Part shown: in pieces, positions 33,074 to 40,885 of the stretch | How positions within the stretch are numbered: position 1 is the stretch's first letter | Layout: every line of letters starts with the position of its first letter | Assembly: GCF_041320705.1 (NCBI RefSeq) | Contig: NZ_JBGGTQ010000013.1 | Location: forward strand, 1 to 43,316 | Source of the DNA: Kineococcus mangrovi | Lineage (GTDB): Bacteria > Actinomycetota > Actinomycetes > Actinomycetales > Kineococcaceae | Length of the DNA: 43,316 nt | Reading direction: 5' to 3' | The notes under the pieces: generated by a model | The model's database searches: none | What the model saw: only the letters and a program-made list of their open reading frames with translations | What the model was told of the DNA's origin: nothing | Translations under genes and position numbers: made by a program

Positions 33074-33882
33074 GCGGCGCCCTGCTCCTTCGAGCACCAC
33101 CACGTCGTGCGGCCGCCCACCGTGGCCCGCACCATCCCCGCCCCGCACCGCGGGCAGTGCTCCCCGGACTTCCGGTGCGGGACGACCTCGCCGGTGTGGA
33201 CGCCGCCGTGCTTCACCGCGTGCCGGATGCCGGCCCGCAGCTGCCGGCGCAGCTCGTCGAGCTCGTCGGTGCGCAGCTCACCCGCAGGGGTGCGCGGGTC
33301 GAGCCGGGCTCGCCACAGCACCTCGTCGGCCAGCAGGTTCCCGATGCCCGCGACGACGGACTGGTCCAGCAGGCGCGCCTTGAGGGGAGCCGTCCCGCGT
33401 CCGACCCGTTCGCGGAACACGTCCCGCTCGACGTGCTCGGCGTCCGGGCCGAGGGCGGACAGGTCCGGGTCGAGGCGCACCCGCCCCAGCCGTCGCTTGT
33501 CGAGCAACCGCAGGGTGCCGCCGTCGGCGAAGGTCAGCGTGAAGCGGTACCACTCGTCCTTCTGGACGCGCGGCACCTTCGGCGTGCCCTCGTAGTCGCC
33601 GCCGACGACCCGGTCCCCCGCGGGGGAGGTGATGACGATGCGACCGCTCATGCCGAGGTGGATGCCGAGGGCCGGCCCGTCGCCCGAGGTGTCGCACCAC
33701 ATCGACTTCCCCTGCCGGTGCGCCGCCGTCAGCGAACGGCCGACGAGGGCGGTGCGCAGGTCACCCGGCGCGTGGGGGCGGCACTCGTACGTGTCGCGGT
33801 CGTCGACGTCGGCGATCTCGCGGTGCAGACCGCCCGCCTCGACGACCTGGCGGGCCGATTCGACCTCGGGGAGTTCAGGCAC
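33070..33882 (-). CDS. Fpg/Nei family DNA glycosylase
   Basis: The product is 270 residues and begins PELPEVE after the start residue (P2 nucleophile, E3). The conserved Lys is in RQGKSMW, the helix-two-turn-helix in VAGIGNLLADEVLWRARL, and a C-terminal zinc-finger-like segment in HCPRCGAGM...TWWCSKEQ. The last position of the second C-x2-C is Glu, so only three Cys remain. It removes oxidised bases and nicks the strand. GTG 33882 is fixed by the PELPEVE start; TACGTT lies six bases upstream and no ribosome site exists. Its stop shares the CTAG at 33070-33073 with the convergent pseudogene. Confidence 0.9.
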   Translation of the reverse strand: MPELPEVESARQVVEAGGLHREIADVDDRDTYECRPHAPGDLRTALVGRSLTAAHRQGKSMWCDTSGDGPALGIHLGMSGRIVITSPAGDRVVGGDYEGTPKVPRVQKDEWYRFTLTFADGGTLRLLDKRRLGRVRLDPDLSALGPDAEHVERDVFRERVGRGTAPLKARLLDQSVVAGIGNLLADEVLWRARLDPRTPAGELRTDELDELRRQLRAGIRHAVKHGGVHTGEVVPHRKSGEHCPRCGAGMVRATVGGRTTWWCSKEQGAA

Positions 33883-33888
33883 CCGCGG

Positions 33889-33894
33889 AACGTA
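33889..33894 (-). promoter_or_regulatory. -10 hexamer for the Fpg gene
   Basis: TACGTT on the minus strand, exactly six bases before GTG 33882, whose position is certain from the obligatory PELPEVE N-terminus. This is the best-anchored leaderless start in the window. Confidence 0.6.
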
Positions 33895-33941
33895 ACCGAG
33901 CCACCGCCTCCCCGCCCCCCGGCCGCCCCCGGGAGCTCACC

Positions 33942-35024
33942 TCACGCGGGCGTCCCCGGCAGGAACGGGTAGTCGGTGTAGCCGCGAGAGCCCTCGCTGT
34001 ACACGGTGCTCTGGTCCAGGACGTTCTCCGGGTGCCCGCCCTGCCAGCGGGCGACCAGGTCCGGGTTGGCCATGACGGCCCGGCCCACGGCCACGACGTC
34101 GGCGACGCCGTCGGCGAGGTAGCCGGTCGCCTCCTCGCGCGTGGTCGCCTGCGCGAACCCGGTGTTCACCATGAGCGGGCCGCCGAAGCGCTTGCGCAGA
34201 CCCTGGACGAACTCACCCGCGGGTTCGGCGTGCAGGACGCTCAGGTACGCCAACCCCAGCGGCTGCAGCTGCTCGGCCAGGTGGGTGTAGGTCTCCTCGA
34301 CGTCGGCGGGGTCCTTCTCCCAGGCGTCCTGGATGTTGTGCGCGGGGGAGACGCGGACGCCGACGCGGCCGGCGCCGATCTCCGCGGCCACGGCCTGCGC
34401 GACGCGGACGGTCAGGCGGGCGCGGTTCGCCGGCGACCCGCCGTACTCGTCGGTGCGCTGGTTGGCGCCGGGGGCGAGGAACTCGTGCAGCAGGTACCCG
34501 TTGGCGCTGTGGATCTCCACGCCGTCGATGCCGGCGTCCACCGCGCGGCGGGAGGCGGCCACGAAGTCGGCGACGACGTCGTCGACCTCGGCGGTGGTCA
34601 GCGCGTGCGGGACGGGGTAGGGCTTCTTGCCCAGCGGCGTGCGAGCCTCGCCGGAGACGGCGATCGCGCTCGGGGCGACGATGCGGTCGGTGCCGGTGAT
34701 GTCGGTGTGCGAGACGCGCCCGCCGTGCATGACCTGGACGACGATGCGCCCGCCGGCGGCGTGCACGCCCTCGGCGACCCGCCGCCACCCCTCCTGCTGC
34801 TCGTCGGTCACGAGACCGGGCTGGCCGGGGTAGGAGCGCGACTCGTGGCTGGGGTAGGTGCCCTCGGAGACGATGAGGCCCGTGCCGGCCCGCTGGGAGT
34901 AGTGCTCGACGAGCAGGTCGTTCGGCACGCCCCCGGCCCCCGCGCGGGTGCGCGTCAGGGGGGCCATCACGAGGCGGTTGGGCAGGGTGAGGTCGCCCAG
35001 GGCGACGGACGAGAACAGATCCAT
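33942..35024 (-). CDS. Old yellow enzyme family alkene reductase
   Basis: The product is 360 residues from ATG 35024 (GTG 35030 and TTG 35036 are in frame). The FMN TIM barrel is clear: LPNRLVMAPLTRTRA, the catalytic His/Asn pair in EIHSANGYLLHEFL, NQRTDEYGGSPANRARL, VGVRVSPAHN, and GRAVMANPDLV. These NemA/XenA-like enzymes reduce activated C=C bonds, nitro compounds or nitrate esters with NADPH. It stands alone, divergent from two small membrane proteins; AGGTG before ATG is a weak ribosome site. Confidence 0.92.
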   Translation of the reverse strand: MDLFSSVALGDLTLPNRLVMAPLTRTRAGAGGVPNDLLVEHYSQRAGTGLIVSEGTYPSHESRSYPGQPGLVTDEQQEGWRRVAEGVHAAGGRIVVQVMHGGRVSHTDITGTDRIVAPSAIAVSGEARTPLGKKPYPVPHALTTAEVDDVVADFVAASRRAVDAGIDGVEIHSANGYLLHEFLAPGANQRTDEYGGSPANRARLTVRVAQAVAAEIGAGRVGVRVSPAHNIQDAWEKDPADVEETYTHLAEQLQPLGLAYLSVLHAEPAGEFVQGLRKRFGGPLMVNTGFAQATTREEATGYLADGVADVVAVGRAVMANPDLVARWQGGHPENVLDQSTVYSEGSRGYTDYPFLPGTPA

Positions 35025-35068
35025 GTGCACCTGCAACTACCGGGCTCGGCGCACGATTCCCGCCCCCG

Positions 35069-35074
35069 TAGAGT
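35069..35074 (+). promoter_or_regulatory. -10 hexamer for the small membrane protein pair
   Basis: TAGAGT ends eight bases before GTG 35083; with no ribosome site this suggests a leaderless mRNA. Confidence 0.45.
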
Positions 35075-35082
35075 TCACCCCC

Positions 35083-35445
35083 GTGTCCGGTGTCCTCGTC
35101 GCGATCACGTGCGCGCTGTGCCTGGTCCTGTGCGGGTGGGCCGTCCTCACCGTCGCCCGCGACCGCCGCGTCGGCAGGGCGCTGCTCACCGGCCTGACCG
35201 TGGTCGAGCTGTCCGTGCTCGCCACCGTCGTCGACGGCCTCGTGGCGCTGGCCACCGGCACCCGCCCCGTCGAGCTGGCGACGTCCGTCGCCTACCTCGT
35301 GGTGGCCCCCTTCATCATCCCCGCCGGCACCTTCTGGGCGCTGGCGGACCGCTCGCGGCCCAGCACGCTCGTCCTCGCCGTCGCCTGCTTCGCCGTCGTC
35401 GTCATCGCCTACCGGGCGCTGCTGCTCTTCTCGGTGACCCGGTGA
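35083..35445 (+). CDS. Small integral membrane protein, function unknown
   Basis: The product is 120 residues, nearly all hydrophobic, with about four membrane spans (LVAITCALCLVLCGWAVLTV; the LLTGLTVVELSVLATVVDGL region; SVAYLVVAPFIIPAGTFWAL; LVLAVACFAVVVIAYRALLL). Basic VARDRRVGR lies between spans 1 and 2. No family recognised. Coupled to the next gene by a GTGA overlap, so the two probably act together. Confidence 0.72.
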   Translation: MSGVLVAITCALCLVLCGWAVLTVARDRRVGRALLTGLTVVELSVLATVVDGLVALATGTRPVELATSVAYLVVAPFIIPAGTFWALADRSRPSTLVLAVACFAVVVIAYRALLLFSVTR

Positions 35446-35873
35446 GCACCCCGGGGCGGACGCCGGGTCGTCCGGGTCGCACGACGGGGCTGGGGCGCGT
35501 CCTCGTCGCGCTGTACGCCGTCTTCGCCGTCGCCGCCGTCTCGCGCGCGGGCGTCCAGATCGCGACCGACTTCCACGAGGCCCCGCTGGCCTACCTGCTG
35601 TCCGCCGTCGCCGGCGTCGTCTACGTCCTCGCGACGGTGGGTCTGGGCCGGTCCGGTGCGCGCTGGCGGCGCGTGGCGTGGGTGGCGTGCAGCGTCGAGC
35701 TGCTGGGCGTCCTGACCGTCGGGACCCTCAGCCTCGCCGACGCGCAGGCCTTCCCGCGCTCGACGGTCTGGTCCGGGTACGGGTCGGGGTACGGCTTCGT
35801 CCCCCTCGTGCTGCCGGTGCTCGGGCTGGTCTACCTGCGGCGCGAGTCGCGGGCGGCGCGCCGCCCGGCCTGA
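35442..35873 (+). CDS. Integral membrane protein coupled to its upstream partner
   Basis: The product is 143 residues; GTG 35442 overlaps the previous stop. Basic N-terminus (GRTPGRPGRTTGLGR), then four spans (VLVALYAVFAVAAVSRAGV; PLAYLLSAVAGVVYVLATVG; WVACSVELLGVLTVGTLSL; a last one before LRRESRAARR). The W-x-GYGSGYGFVPLVLPVLGL end is distinctive. It recurs in actinobacteria as a pair with a four-span partner (from memory), without known role. Confidence 0.72.
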   Translation: MSTPGRTPGRPGRTTGLGRVLVALYAVFAVAAVSRAGVQIATDFHEAPLAYLLSAVAGVVYVLATVGLGRSGARWRRVAWVACSVELLGVLTVGTLSLADAQAFPRSTVWSGYGSGYGFVPLVLPVLGLVYLRRESRAARRPA

Positions 35874-35940
35874 CGCCCGCACCGCTCCGCTCCCCCTCGT
35901 CCTGCGACGCGGCGGACGATCCGCGCAAACTACTCACTCA

Positions 35941-35962
35941 GTACATACACGTGGTGTACGTT
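35941..35962 (+). promoter_or_regulatory. PadR operator overlapping a leaderless promoter
   Basis: GTACATACACGTGGTGTAC (35941-35959) holds nested inverted repeats: GTACA/TGTAC at the ends and TACAC-GTG-GTGTA inside. It overlaps the -10 TACGTT (35957-35962), which ends seven bases before ATG 35970. A bound PadR dimer would block the promoter, giving autorepression. Confidence 0.6.
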
Positions 35963-35969
35963 GCCGATC

Positions 35970-36524
35970 ATGTCGCTCGTCGAGCTGCACCTGGCGCTCC
36001 TGACGGCGGGGCCCGCGCACGGGTACGACCTGAAGAGGGAGTACGACGCGTGGTTCCCCGACGCCAAACCGCTGCCCTTCGGGCAGGTGTACGCCACGCT
36101 CGGGCGGCTGGTCCGCGACGGTCTGGCCGAGGTGGTCGAGACGCGTTCCGAGGGGGGGCCGGAACGAACCGTCTACACGGTCACCGACGCGGGCCGGGCG
36201 AGGTTGCGGGAGTGGCTGGCCGAGCCGGCCCCGCCCGCGGTCTCCGGCACGGAGGACCTCGTGCGCAAGACGGTCGTCGCCCTGCGCACGAGGGACCCGG
36301 ACCGGCCGGCCAGCGCCTTCGTCGACGACCAGCGGGTCGCGCACCTGCGCCGCATCAGGTCCCTGGCCGCCGCAGCTCCCGCGGGTCCCGGGGAGGACCT
36401 CGGCTCCCGCCTGGCCCGCCGCTACGCGGCCCTGCACCTCGACGCCGACCTGCGCTGGCTCGACGAGGCCGCCACCGCGCTCGAGACCCGTCCACGACAC
36501 CCCGACCAGGAAGGCCCCCGATGA
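35970..36524 (+). CDS. PadR family transcriptional regulator
   Basis: The product is 184 residues. The winged helix is at about 1-75 (SLVELHLALLTAGPAHGYDL; PFGQVYATLGRLVRDGLAE; RTVYTVTDAGRARL), with a helical C-terminal dimer domain (Vir/PadR_C-like). I start at ATG 35970 because the domain begins there and TACGTT is seven bases upstream; TTG 35961 lies inside that -10. It heads an operon with an ABC ATPase and an FtsX-like permease, all overlapping. PadR repressors of such exporters respond to antibiotics or peptides. Confidence 0.9.
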   Translation: MSLVELHLALLTAGPAHGYDLKREYDAWFPDAKPLPFGQVYATLGRLVRDGLAEVVETRSEGGPERTVYTVTDAGRARLREWLAEPAPPAVSGTEDLVRKTVVALRTRDPDRPASAFVDDQRVAHLRRIRSLAAAAPAGPGEDLGSRLARRYAALHLDADLRWLDEAATALETRPRHPDQEGPR

Positions 36525-37228
36525 GCCTGTCCCGCACGGACGCGACCGGTGCCGGTGCGACCCTGGCCCTGCGCGGCGTCAGCCACGCCTACGCCAGGAC
36601 CCCGGCGCTGCGCGAGGTCTCGCTCACGGTGGAACCCGGTGAGGTCGTGGCCGTGACCGGGCCCAGCGGGTGCGGCAAGTCGACGCTGCTGCACGTCGCG
36701 GCCGGGCTGCTGGTGCCCCAGGCCGGGGCCGTCGGGCTCCTCGGCCACGACCTGCACGACCTCGGCGAGACCGCGCGGGCCGTCCTGCGCCGCCGGGACG
36801 TGGGCATCGTCCTGCAGTACGGCCAGCTCGTGCCGGACATGACGCTGGAGGACAACGTCGCCCTCCCGCTGCTGCTCGACGGCGGTGACCTCGCCGCCTC
36901 CCGCACCGCGGCCCGGGACGCGCTCGCGCGGGTCGGTCTGGAACAGGCCGGGCAGGCCGTCCCCGAGGAGCTGTCCGGGGGTCAGGCCCAGCGGGCCGCG
37001 ATCGCCCGCGCGCTCATCACCTCCCCGCGGCTCCTGCTGGCCGACGAACCCGTCGCGAGCCTGGACGCCGTCGCCGCGGCGGACGCCCTCGACCTCATGC
37101 TGGCGGTCGCCCGCCGCGACGGGGGTGCCGTCGTCCTCGTCACCCACGACAACCTCGTCGCCGCGACGGCCGACCGCGAGGTCCGGCTGCGCGAGGGCCG
37201 GGTCGAGCGCGAGACGGTGCTGCGGTGA
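36521..37228 (+). CDS. ABC exporter ATP-binding protein (LolD/MacB type)
   Basis: The product is 235 residues; ATG 36521 overlaps the PadR stop. Walker A GPSGCGKST is at about 46-54, signature LSGGQAQRAAIARAL, and Walker B LLLADEPVASLD; the H-loop lies in LVTHD. The Q-loop YGQLVPDMTLEDNVALPLLL is typical of the MacB/FtsE group. Works with the FtsX-like permease that follows (GTGA overlap). Confidence 0.92.
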   Translation: MSLSRTDATGAGATLALRGVSHAYARTPALREVSLTVEPGEVVAVTGPSGCGKSTLLHVAAGLLVPQAGAVGLLGHDLHDLGETARAVLRRRDVGIVLQYGQLVPDMTLEDNVALPLLLDGGDLAASRTAARDALARVGLEQAGQAVPEELSGGQAQRAAIARALITSPRLLLADEPVASLDAVAAADALDLMLAVARRDGGAVVLVTHDNLVAATADREVRLREGRVERETVLR

Positions 37229-38763
37229 GCGCGGACCTCGCGCCCCGGCGCAGCGCCGCCTCGTCGCTCCAGCCGGCCGCGGTGCGGTCGTTGACGACCG
37301 TGCGTTCGGCGACCGACCGGGTGCGGTTCCGCGCCACGGCCGCCGCCGCGGCCGGGACCGGGGTCGCCCTGCTCATCGCGGCGTCGGCCGCGACCGTCCG
37401 CGACGACGTCTTCACCGGAACCTCCGTCGGGACGGGGGCGGACGGGACCCGGATCACCGAGGACACGTTCGCGGCGCCCCGCGGGCTCGCCCCGTTCCTG
37501 GCCGAACCGGGTCTGCGCCCGGGGTTCGCGATCGCGGCCGTCCTCCTCGTCCTGCCCTTCCTCGCCCTGGCCGTGCAGGCCGTCCGCGTCGGACGGGTCG
37601 TCGACGAGCGGCGCAGCCGGCGGCTCCTGCTCGCCGGGGCCACGTGGGCGGACGTGCGCAGGCTGCGGATCGCGCGGACCCGCGCGGCGTTCGTCCGCGG
37701 GGGGTTGCTGGCCGGGCCGGTCTACCTGGTGCTGTGGCTCGTCCTGGGAGTGGCGCTGCCGGCGGGGTCGCGGCTGCTGCCGCCCCTGCACTGGGTCATG
37801 CCACTGGTCTGGCTCGCGGTCGTGGGAGTCCTCGCGGTGGCGGCGCGGCTGCTCGCCGTCCTCGGTTTCCGCCGGGCCGAACGGTTGTCCTGGGACGGGG
37901 CGGGCGCCGGTGTCCCGTCGCGGACCTTCGTCCTGCTCAGCGCCCTGAGCGGGGTGGCGCTCGTCGTGGCAGCGCCCGCGCTGGCCCGGTCCGAGCAGGT
38001 GTTCCCGGCCCTGCTCGTCCTGACCGTCGTCCTGTTCCTCCTGGCCGCCGGGGGAGGGGCCGCCCGGTCCGCGGCCGGCGTCTCCCGCCGGGCGCAGCCC
38101 CCTTCCCCCGGTGCTCCCGCCGATCCGGTCGCGGGGCGGGGCAGATCCGGCCGCCGGTGGTTCGCGCGGGGGGACAGCGCGGTGCACCTCCTCGCCGACG
38201 CCCAGCGCCGGGGCAGCACCGGTGCCATCACCGGAACGGCCGGGGTCCTGTTCGTGTGCGGGCTGTCCTTCGGCGTCGAGGCGGCGATGGTGGCCCAGGT
38301 CCTCACCGAACGCAGCGGCGGGGGCGGGTACGACTGGTCCGACGTCGCCTTCTACGTGACGGGTGCGGCACTGGCCGCCGTCGTGGGGGTCGTCGGTGGG
38401 CTCGTCGCGGTCGCGGCGCTCCTGCTGAGCCTCACCGACCAGCTGCTGGGGAACCGGCGAGCGGTGGCGTCCGTCGCGGCCCTGGGGGTCGAACCCCGGC
38501 GCCTCGTCCGCGTCCAGGCGGCGTGCCTGCGGCGCACGGCGGTCCCCGCCACGGTCGTCGGCACCGTCGTCGCCGCGGTCCCGTACACCTTCGGGTTGGT
38601 CGCGAGCGCCGCGGACGGCGGCTGGTCCCCGTACGTCCTGCTGCCCGTCGTCGTGGTCGTCGTCGTGGCGCTCGTCACCACGACGGCGTGCGACCTCCTG
38701 GCCCGCCTGCTCGCCGGCCGGGTCCGCCAGGCGGCGGCCCTGGAGAACCTCCGGGTCCCCTGA
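37225..38763 (+). CDS. FtsX-like ABC permease
   Basis: The product is 512 residues with about ten membrane spans; GTG 37225 overlaps the ATPase stop. Two FtsX-like halves are seen, each with three to four spans (FAIAAVLLVLPFLALAVQAV; AALAAVVGVVGGLVAVAALL). The RSRRLLLAGATWADVRRLRI and NRRAVASVAALGVEPRRLVR segments are the cytoplasmic coupling regions, one per half. An extracytoplasmic loop follows span 1 (TVRDDVFTGTSVG region). It is a type VII (MacB-fold) exporter, substrate unknown, under PadR control. A 16-base palindrome follows its stop. Confidence 0.86.
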   Translation: MSADLAPRRSAASSLQPAAVRSLTTVRSATDRVRFRATAAAAAGTGVALLIAASAATVRDDVFTGTSVGTGADGTRITEDTFAAPRGLAPFLAEPGLRPGFAIAAVLLVLPFLALAVQAVRVGRVVDERRSRRLLLAGATWADVRRLRIARTRAAFVRGGLLAGPVYLVLWLVLGVALPAGSRLLPPLHWVMPLVWLAVVGVLAVAARLLAVLGFRRAERLSWDGAGAGVPSRTFVLLSALSGVALVVAAPALARSEQVFPALLVLTVVLFLLAAGGGAARSAAGVSRRAQPPSPGAPADPVAGRGRSGRRWFARGDSAVHLLADAQRRGSTGAITGTAGVLFVCGLSFGVEAAMVAQVLTERSGGGGYDWSDVAFYVTGAALAAVVGVVGGLVAVAALLLSLTDQLLGNRRAVASVAALGVEPRRLVRVQAACLRRTAVPATVVGTVVAAVPYTFGLVASAADGGWSPYVLLPVVVVVVVALVTTTACDLLARLLAGRVRQAAALENLRVP

Positions 38764-38783
38764 CCCGGGACGCACCGTGTCCT

Positions 38784-38799
38784 GGCACCCGCGGGTGCC
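38784..38799. repeat. 16-base perfect palindrome after the FtsX gene
   Basis: GGCACCCGCGGGTGCC is a perfect palindrome 20 bases after the permease stop and 26 before the next start. It could be an operator for the phosphatidyltransferase gene or the foot of a terminator; no loop bases exist, so the first is likelier. Confidence 0.4.
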
Positions 38800-38825
38800 G
38801 TCAGCAGTCGAGTGGGGGAGGCGTC

Positions 38826-39464
38826 GTGGTGGGTCACTTCCGGGGGTGCCGGCACGAGGGGGACGGCCGCGTGGTCAACGTCCCGAACGCCGTCACGGCG
38901 GCGCGGACGGTGGGGAGCCTGGCCTGCGCGGCCGTCGCGATCCTCGTCGGCTCCGAGGTGTGGCTGGCGGTCGCGCTGGCGGTGTACTGGATCGGCGACA
39001 TCGCCGACGGGGCGCTGGCCCGCCGGCTGGGGCAGGAGACCACGCTCGGCGCGGTGTTCGACATCGTCTGCGACCGGGCCTGCGGTGCGTGCTTCTTCCT
39101 CGGGTGGGCTGCGCTGCACCCGGAGACCGCGCTGGTGGTGGTCCTGTTCCTCGCCGAGTTCATGGTCGTCGACTTCCTGCTGTCGTTCAGCTTCTACCTG
39201 TTCCCGATCAACAGCCCGAACTACTTCGGCGCGGTCGACCGCCGGGTGTTCCTGCTGAACTGGTCGAAGGTGGCGAAGTCGCTCAACAGCGGGCTCATCG
39301 CCGTGCTGCTCCTGACGGACGTGACGCTGTGGGTCCCCGCGGCCATCGCCACGGTGCTCGTGGTCGTCAAGGGCTACTCGCTCCTGCGCACGTCCCGGCT
39401 GCCCCGACGGCGGGACGCCGACTGCGTGGTCACGGGTGGCCTCTTCGCGGTCGCCGCCCCGTGA
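38826..39464 (+). CDS. CDP-alcohol phosphatidyltransferase family protein
   Basis: The product is 212 residues; GTG 38826 follows GGGGGAGG at good distance (GTG 38829 and 38871 are alternatives). The full family signature D-x2-DG-x2-AR-x8-G-x3-D-x3-D is present at residues 58-83 (Asp58, Asp61, Asp79, Asp83). About five or six membrane spans. Members transfer a phosphatidyl group from CDP-diacylglycerol to an alcohol (glycerol-P, inositol-P, serine). The alcohol cannot be told; the run SFYLFPINSPNYFGAVDRRV is unusual and suggests a lesser-known branch. Coupled to a small membrane protein by a GTGA overlap. Confidence 0.87.
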   Translation: MVGHFRGCRHEGDGRVVNVPNAVTAARTVGSLACAAVAILVGSEVWLAVALAVYWIGDIADGALARRLGQETTLGAVFDIVCDRACGACFFLGWAALHPETALVVVLFLAEFMVVDFLLSFSFYLFPINSPNYFGAVDRRVFLLNWSKVAKSLNSGLIAVLLLTDVTLWVPAAIATVLVVVKGYSLLRTSRLPRRRDADCVVTGGLFAVAAP

Positions 39465-39946
39465 ACCCGATCGTCGGGTCGCTGTCCCTCCTCGGGCTCT
39501 CCTTCGTCTCGGCGCTCACCCCCTTCGTCAACGCCGAGGCCGCTCTCGTCGCCTCCCAGGCGCTGGAGGACCCCCTGCCGTGGCTGCCGGCGGCGCTCGC
39601 GGCCGCCGTGGGGCAGATGGGGGCGAAGTACCTCTACTTCCGGCTCGGGCACTGGCGCTCGTCGACGACCCGCGCGAAACCGGTCCCGCGGTGGCAGCGA
39701 CGCCTGACCGACTGGAGCGGCGCGATGCTCACCCGCGGCAGGTGGCGGGGGGTCCTCGTCCTGGCGCTGAGCTCGTCGGTGGGGTTGCCCCCGCTGCTGC
39801 TGGTCAGCGTGAGCGCGGGGCTGGCGCGGATGCGCACCGTCGACTTCCTCGTCGTGGGGGTGCTGGGCCGCGCCGTCCGGTTCGCCGCCGTCCTGCTCGG
39901 AGCCGGTCAGCTCATCCACTGGTTGCACGTCCCGGGACTGGGGTAG
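39461..39946 (+). CDS. Small VTT/DedA-like membrane protein
   Basis: The product is 161 residues; GTG 39461 overlaps the phosphatidyltransferase stop. Spans: LSLLGLSFVSALTPFVNAEA; an alanine-rich one ending AAVGQMGAKYLYF; VLVLALSSSVGLPPLLLVSV; and a C-terminal one (FLVVGVLGRAVRFAAVLLGA). The pattern of Gly/Pro in re-entrant-like loops (SALTPFVNAEA; SVGLPPLLLVS) resembles YqaA/VTT-domain proteins, which include lipid scramblases. Coupling to a phospholipid synthase makes a lipid-handling role plausible (inference). Confidence 0.7.
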   Translation: MNPIVGSLSLLGLSFVSALTPFVNAEAALVASQALEDPLPWLPAALAAAVGQMGAKYLYFRLGHWRSSTTRAKPVPRWQRRLTDWSGAMLTRGRWRGVLVLALSSSVGLPPLLLVSVSAGLARMRTVDFLVVGVLGRAVRFAAVLLGAGQLIHWLHVPGLG

Positions 39947-39953
39947 GCGCCGG

Positions 39954-40838
39954 TCAGCCGCCGGAGCCGAAGAACTCCCGGGCGTCGTGCAGACCCTTCG
40001 CGTTCTCCCCCGGGTCGTCGATCCCGGTGCGGTCGTCGGTCACGACCCGGTGCGCGAAGTAGTCGGCCTGCACCGCCCACCGCACCGCGTGCAGGACGTC
40101 GAGGCCCCGCTCGACCTCGGACGGCGCGAGGACGCCGGTCGCGACGTACGCCTCGACGAGCGCCGTGGCGCGGTCGGGGCCGCCGAGGTAGAGCGCGGCG
40201 CTCGCGAGGTCGTACAAGAGCGGGCCGGGTTCGGCGCTGGACCAGTCGATGAGGCCGCAGTCCCCGTCCCCGAGCGCCAGGAACGCGCCCGGATCGGGAT
40301 CACCGTGCAGCACGGCGCAGGTCAGCGGAGGCCCGGCCGCCCGGAGGGCGGTGTACCGGGCGAGGGCGTCGCGCACGGCCGGGCGCACCCAGGGCTCCAC
40401 CTCGAGGTGGGCGGCACCGGGGTCGACCCAGTGCGGGAAGGCACCGGGCGACCCGGGTCCCGTCGTGGCGGTGAGGGCGTGGTGGGCCCGCCCGAGCGTG
40501 GTGCCGATGAGCACCTGCTCGCGCGGGTCCGCACCGGTCAGGGGCGCACCTTCGACCCGGCGCAGCAAGGCCAGCGTTCCGGCGCGCAGCTCACCCTGCC
40601 GGGTGGGTTCCGGCGCCCCGGCCGGGACCCCGGCGGCGTCCACCACCTGCGCCGCCCGCAGGCCGAGGGCGAAGCCCGTCTCGCTCGCCGCGGCGACCGC
40701 CTTCGCGACCCACCGGCCGCCGCTCCCCGTCACCGTCCACGTCGTGGAGTTCATGCCGCCGGGCAGGGACGAGACGTCGACGGGACCCACGGCCCAGTGC
40801 CTGGCCACCAGCTCGCGCACGTCGTCGACGGTCAGCAC
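39954..40838 (-). CDS. APH-like phosphotransferase family protein with altered catalytic loop
   Basis: The product is 294 residues of the aminoglycoside phosphotransferase/choline kinase fold: LPGGMNSTTWTVTG nucleotide loop (about 25-38), VAKAV with the ATP Lys, the catalytic loop LHGDPDPGAF at 177-186, and LIDWSSAEPG (Asp198). The loop's conserved Asn (HGDxxxxN), a Mg ligand, is Ala185 here, so activity may be lost or changed. GTG 40838 has TACCGT exactly six bases upstream. It lies 47 bases downstream of the dehydrogenase gene, same strand. Substrate unknown; calling it antibiotic resistance would be unfounded. Confidence 0.82.
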   Translation of the reverse strand: MLTVDDVRELVARHWAVGPVDVSSLPGGMNSTTWTVTGSGGRWVAKAVAAASETGFALGLRAAQVVDAAGVPAGAPEPTRQGELRAGTLALLRRVEGAPLTGADPREQVLIGTTLGRAHHALTATTGPGSPGAFPHWVDPGAAHLEVEPWVRPAVRDALARYTALRAAGPPLTCAVLHGDPDPGAFLALGDGDCGLIDWSSAEPGPLLYDLASAALYLGGPDRATALVEAYVATGVLAPSEVERGLDVLHAVRWAVQADYFAHRVVTDDRTGIDDPGENAKGLHDAREFFGSGG

Positions 40839-40844
40839 GGTGGC

Positions 40845-40850
40845 ACGGTA
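40845..40850 (-). promoter_or_regulatory. -10 hexamer for the APH-like gene
   Basis: TACCGT on the minus strand, six bases before GTG 40838; no ribosome site, so leaderless transcription is likely although a gene lies upstream on the same strand. Confidence 0.5.
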
Positions 40851-40885
40851 CGGGCCGGGGGTCCCTCCCGCCACGGGTCCCGGGG

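Noticed and set aside
37225-38763. Large overlapping frames on both strands of the FtsX gene
   Set aside because: Composition and absence of membrane spans or motifs mark them as shadows; the plus-strand permease frame has spans and coupling helices.
39954-40838. Antibiotic resistance (aminoglycoside phosphotransferase) gene
   Set aside because: Only the fold is shared; the catalytic Asn is missing and the family has many unrelated substrates.
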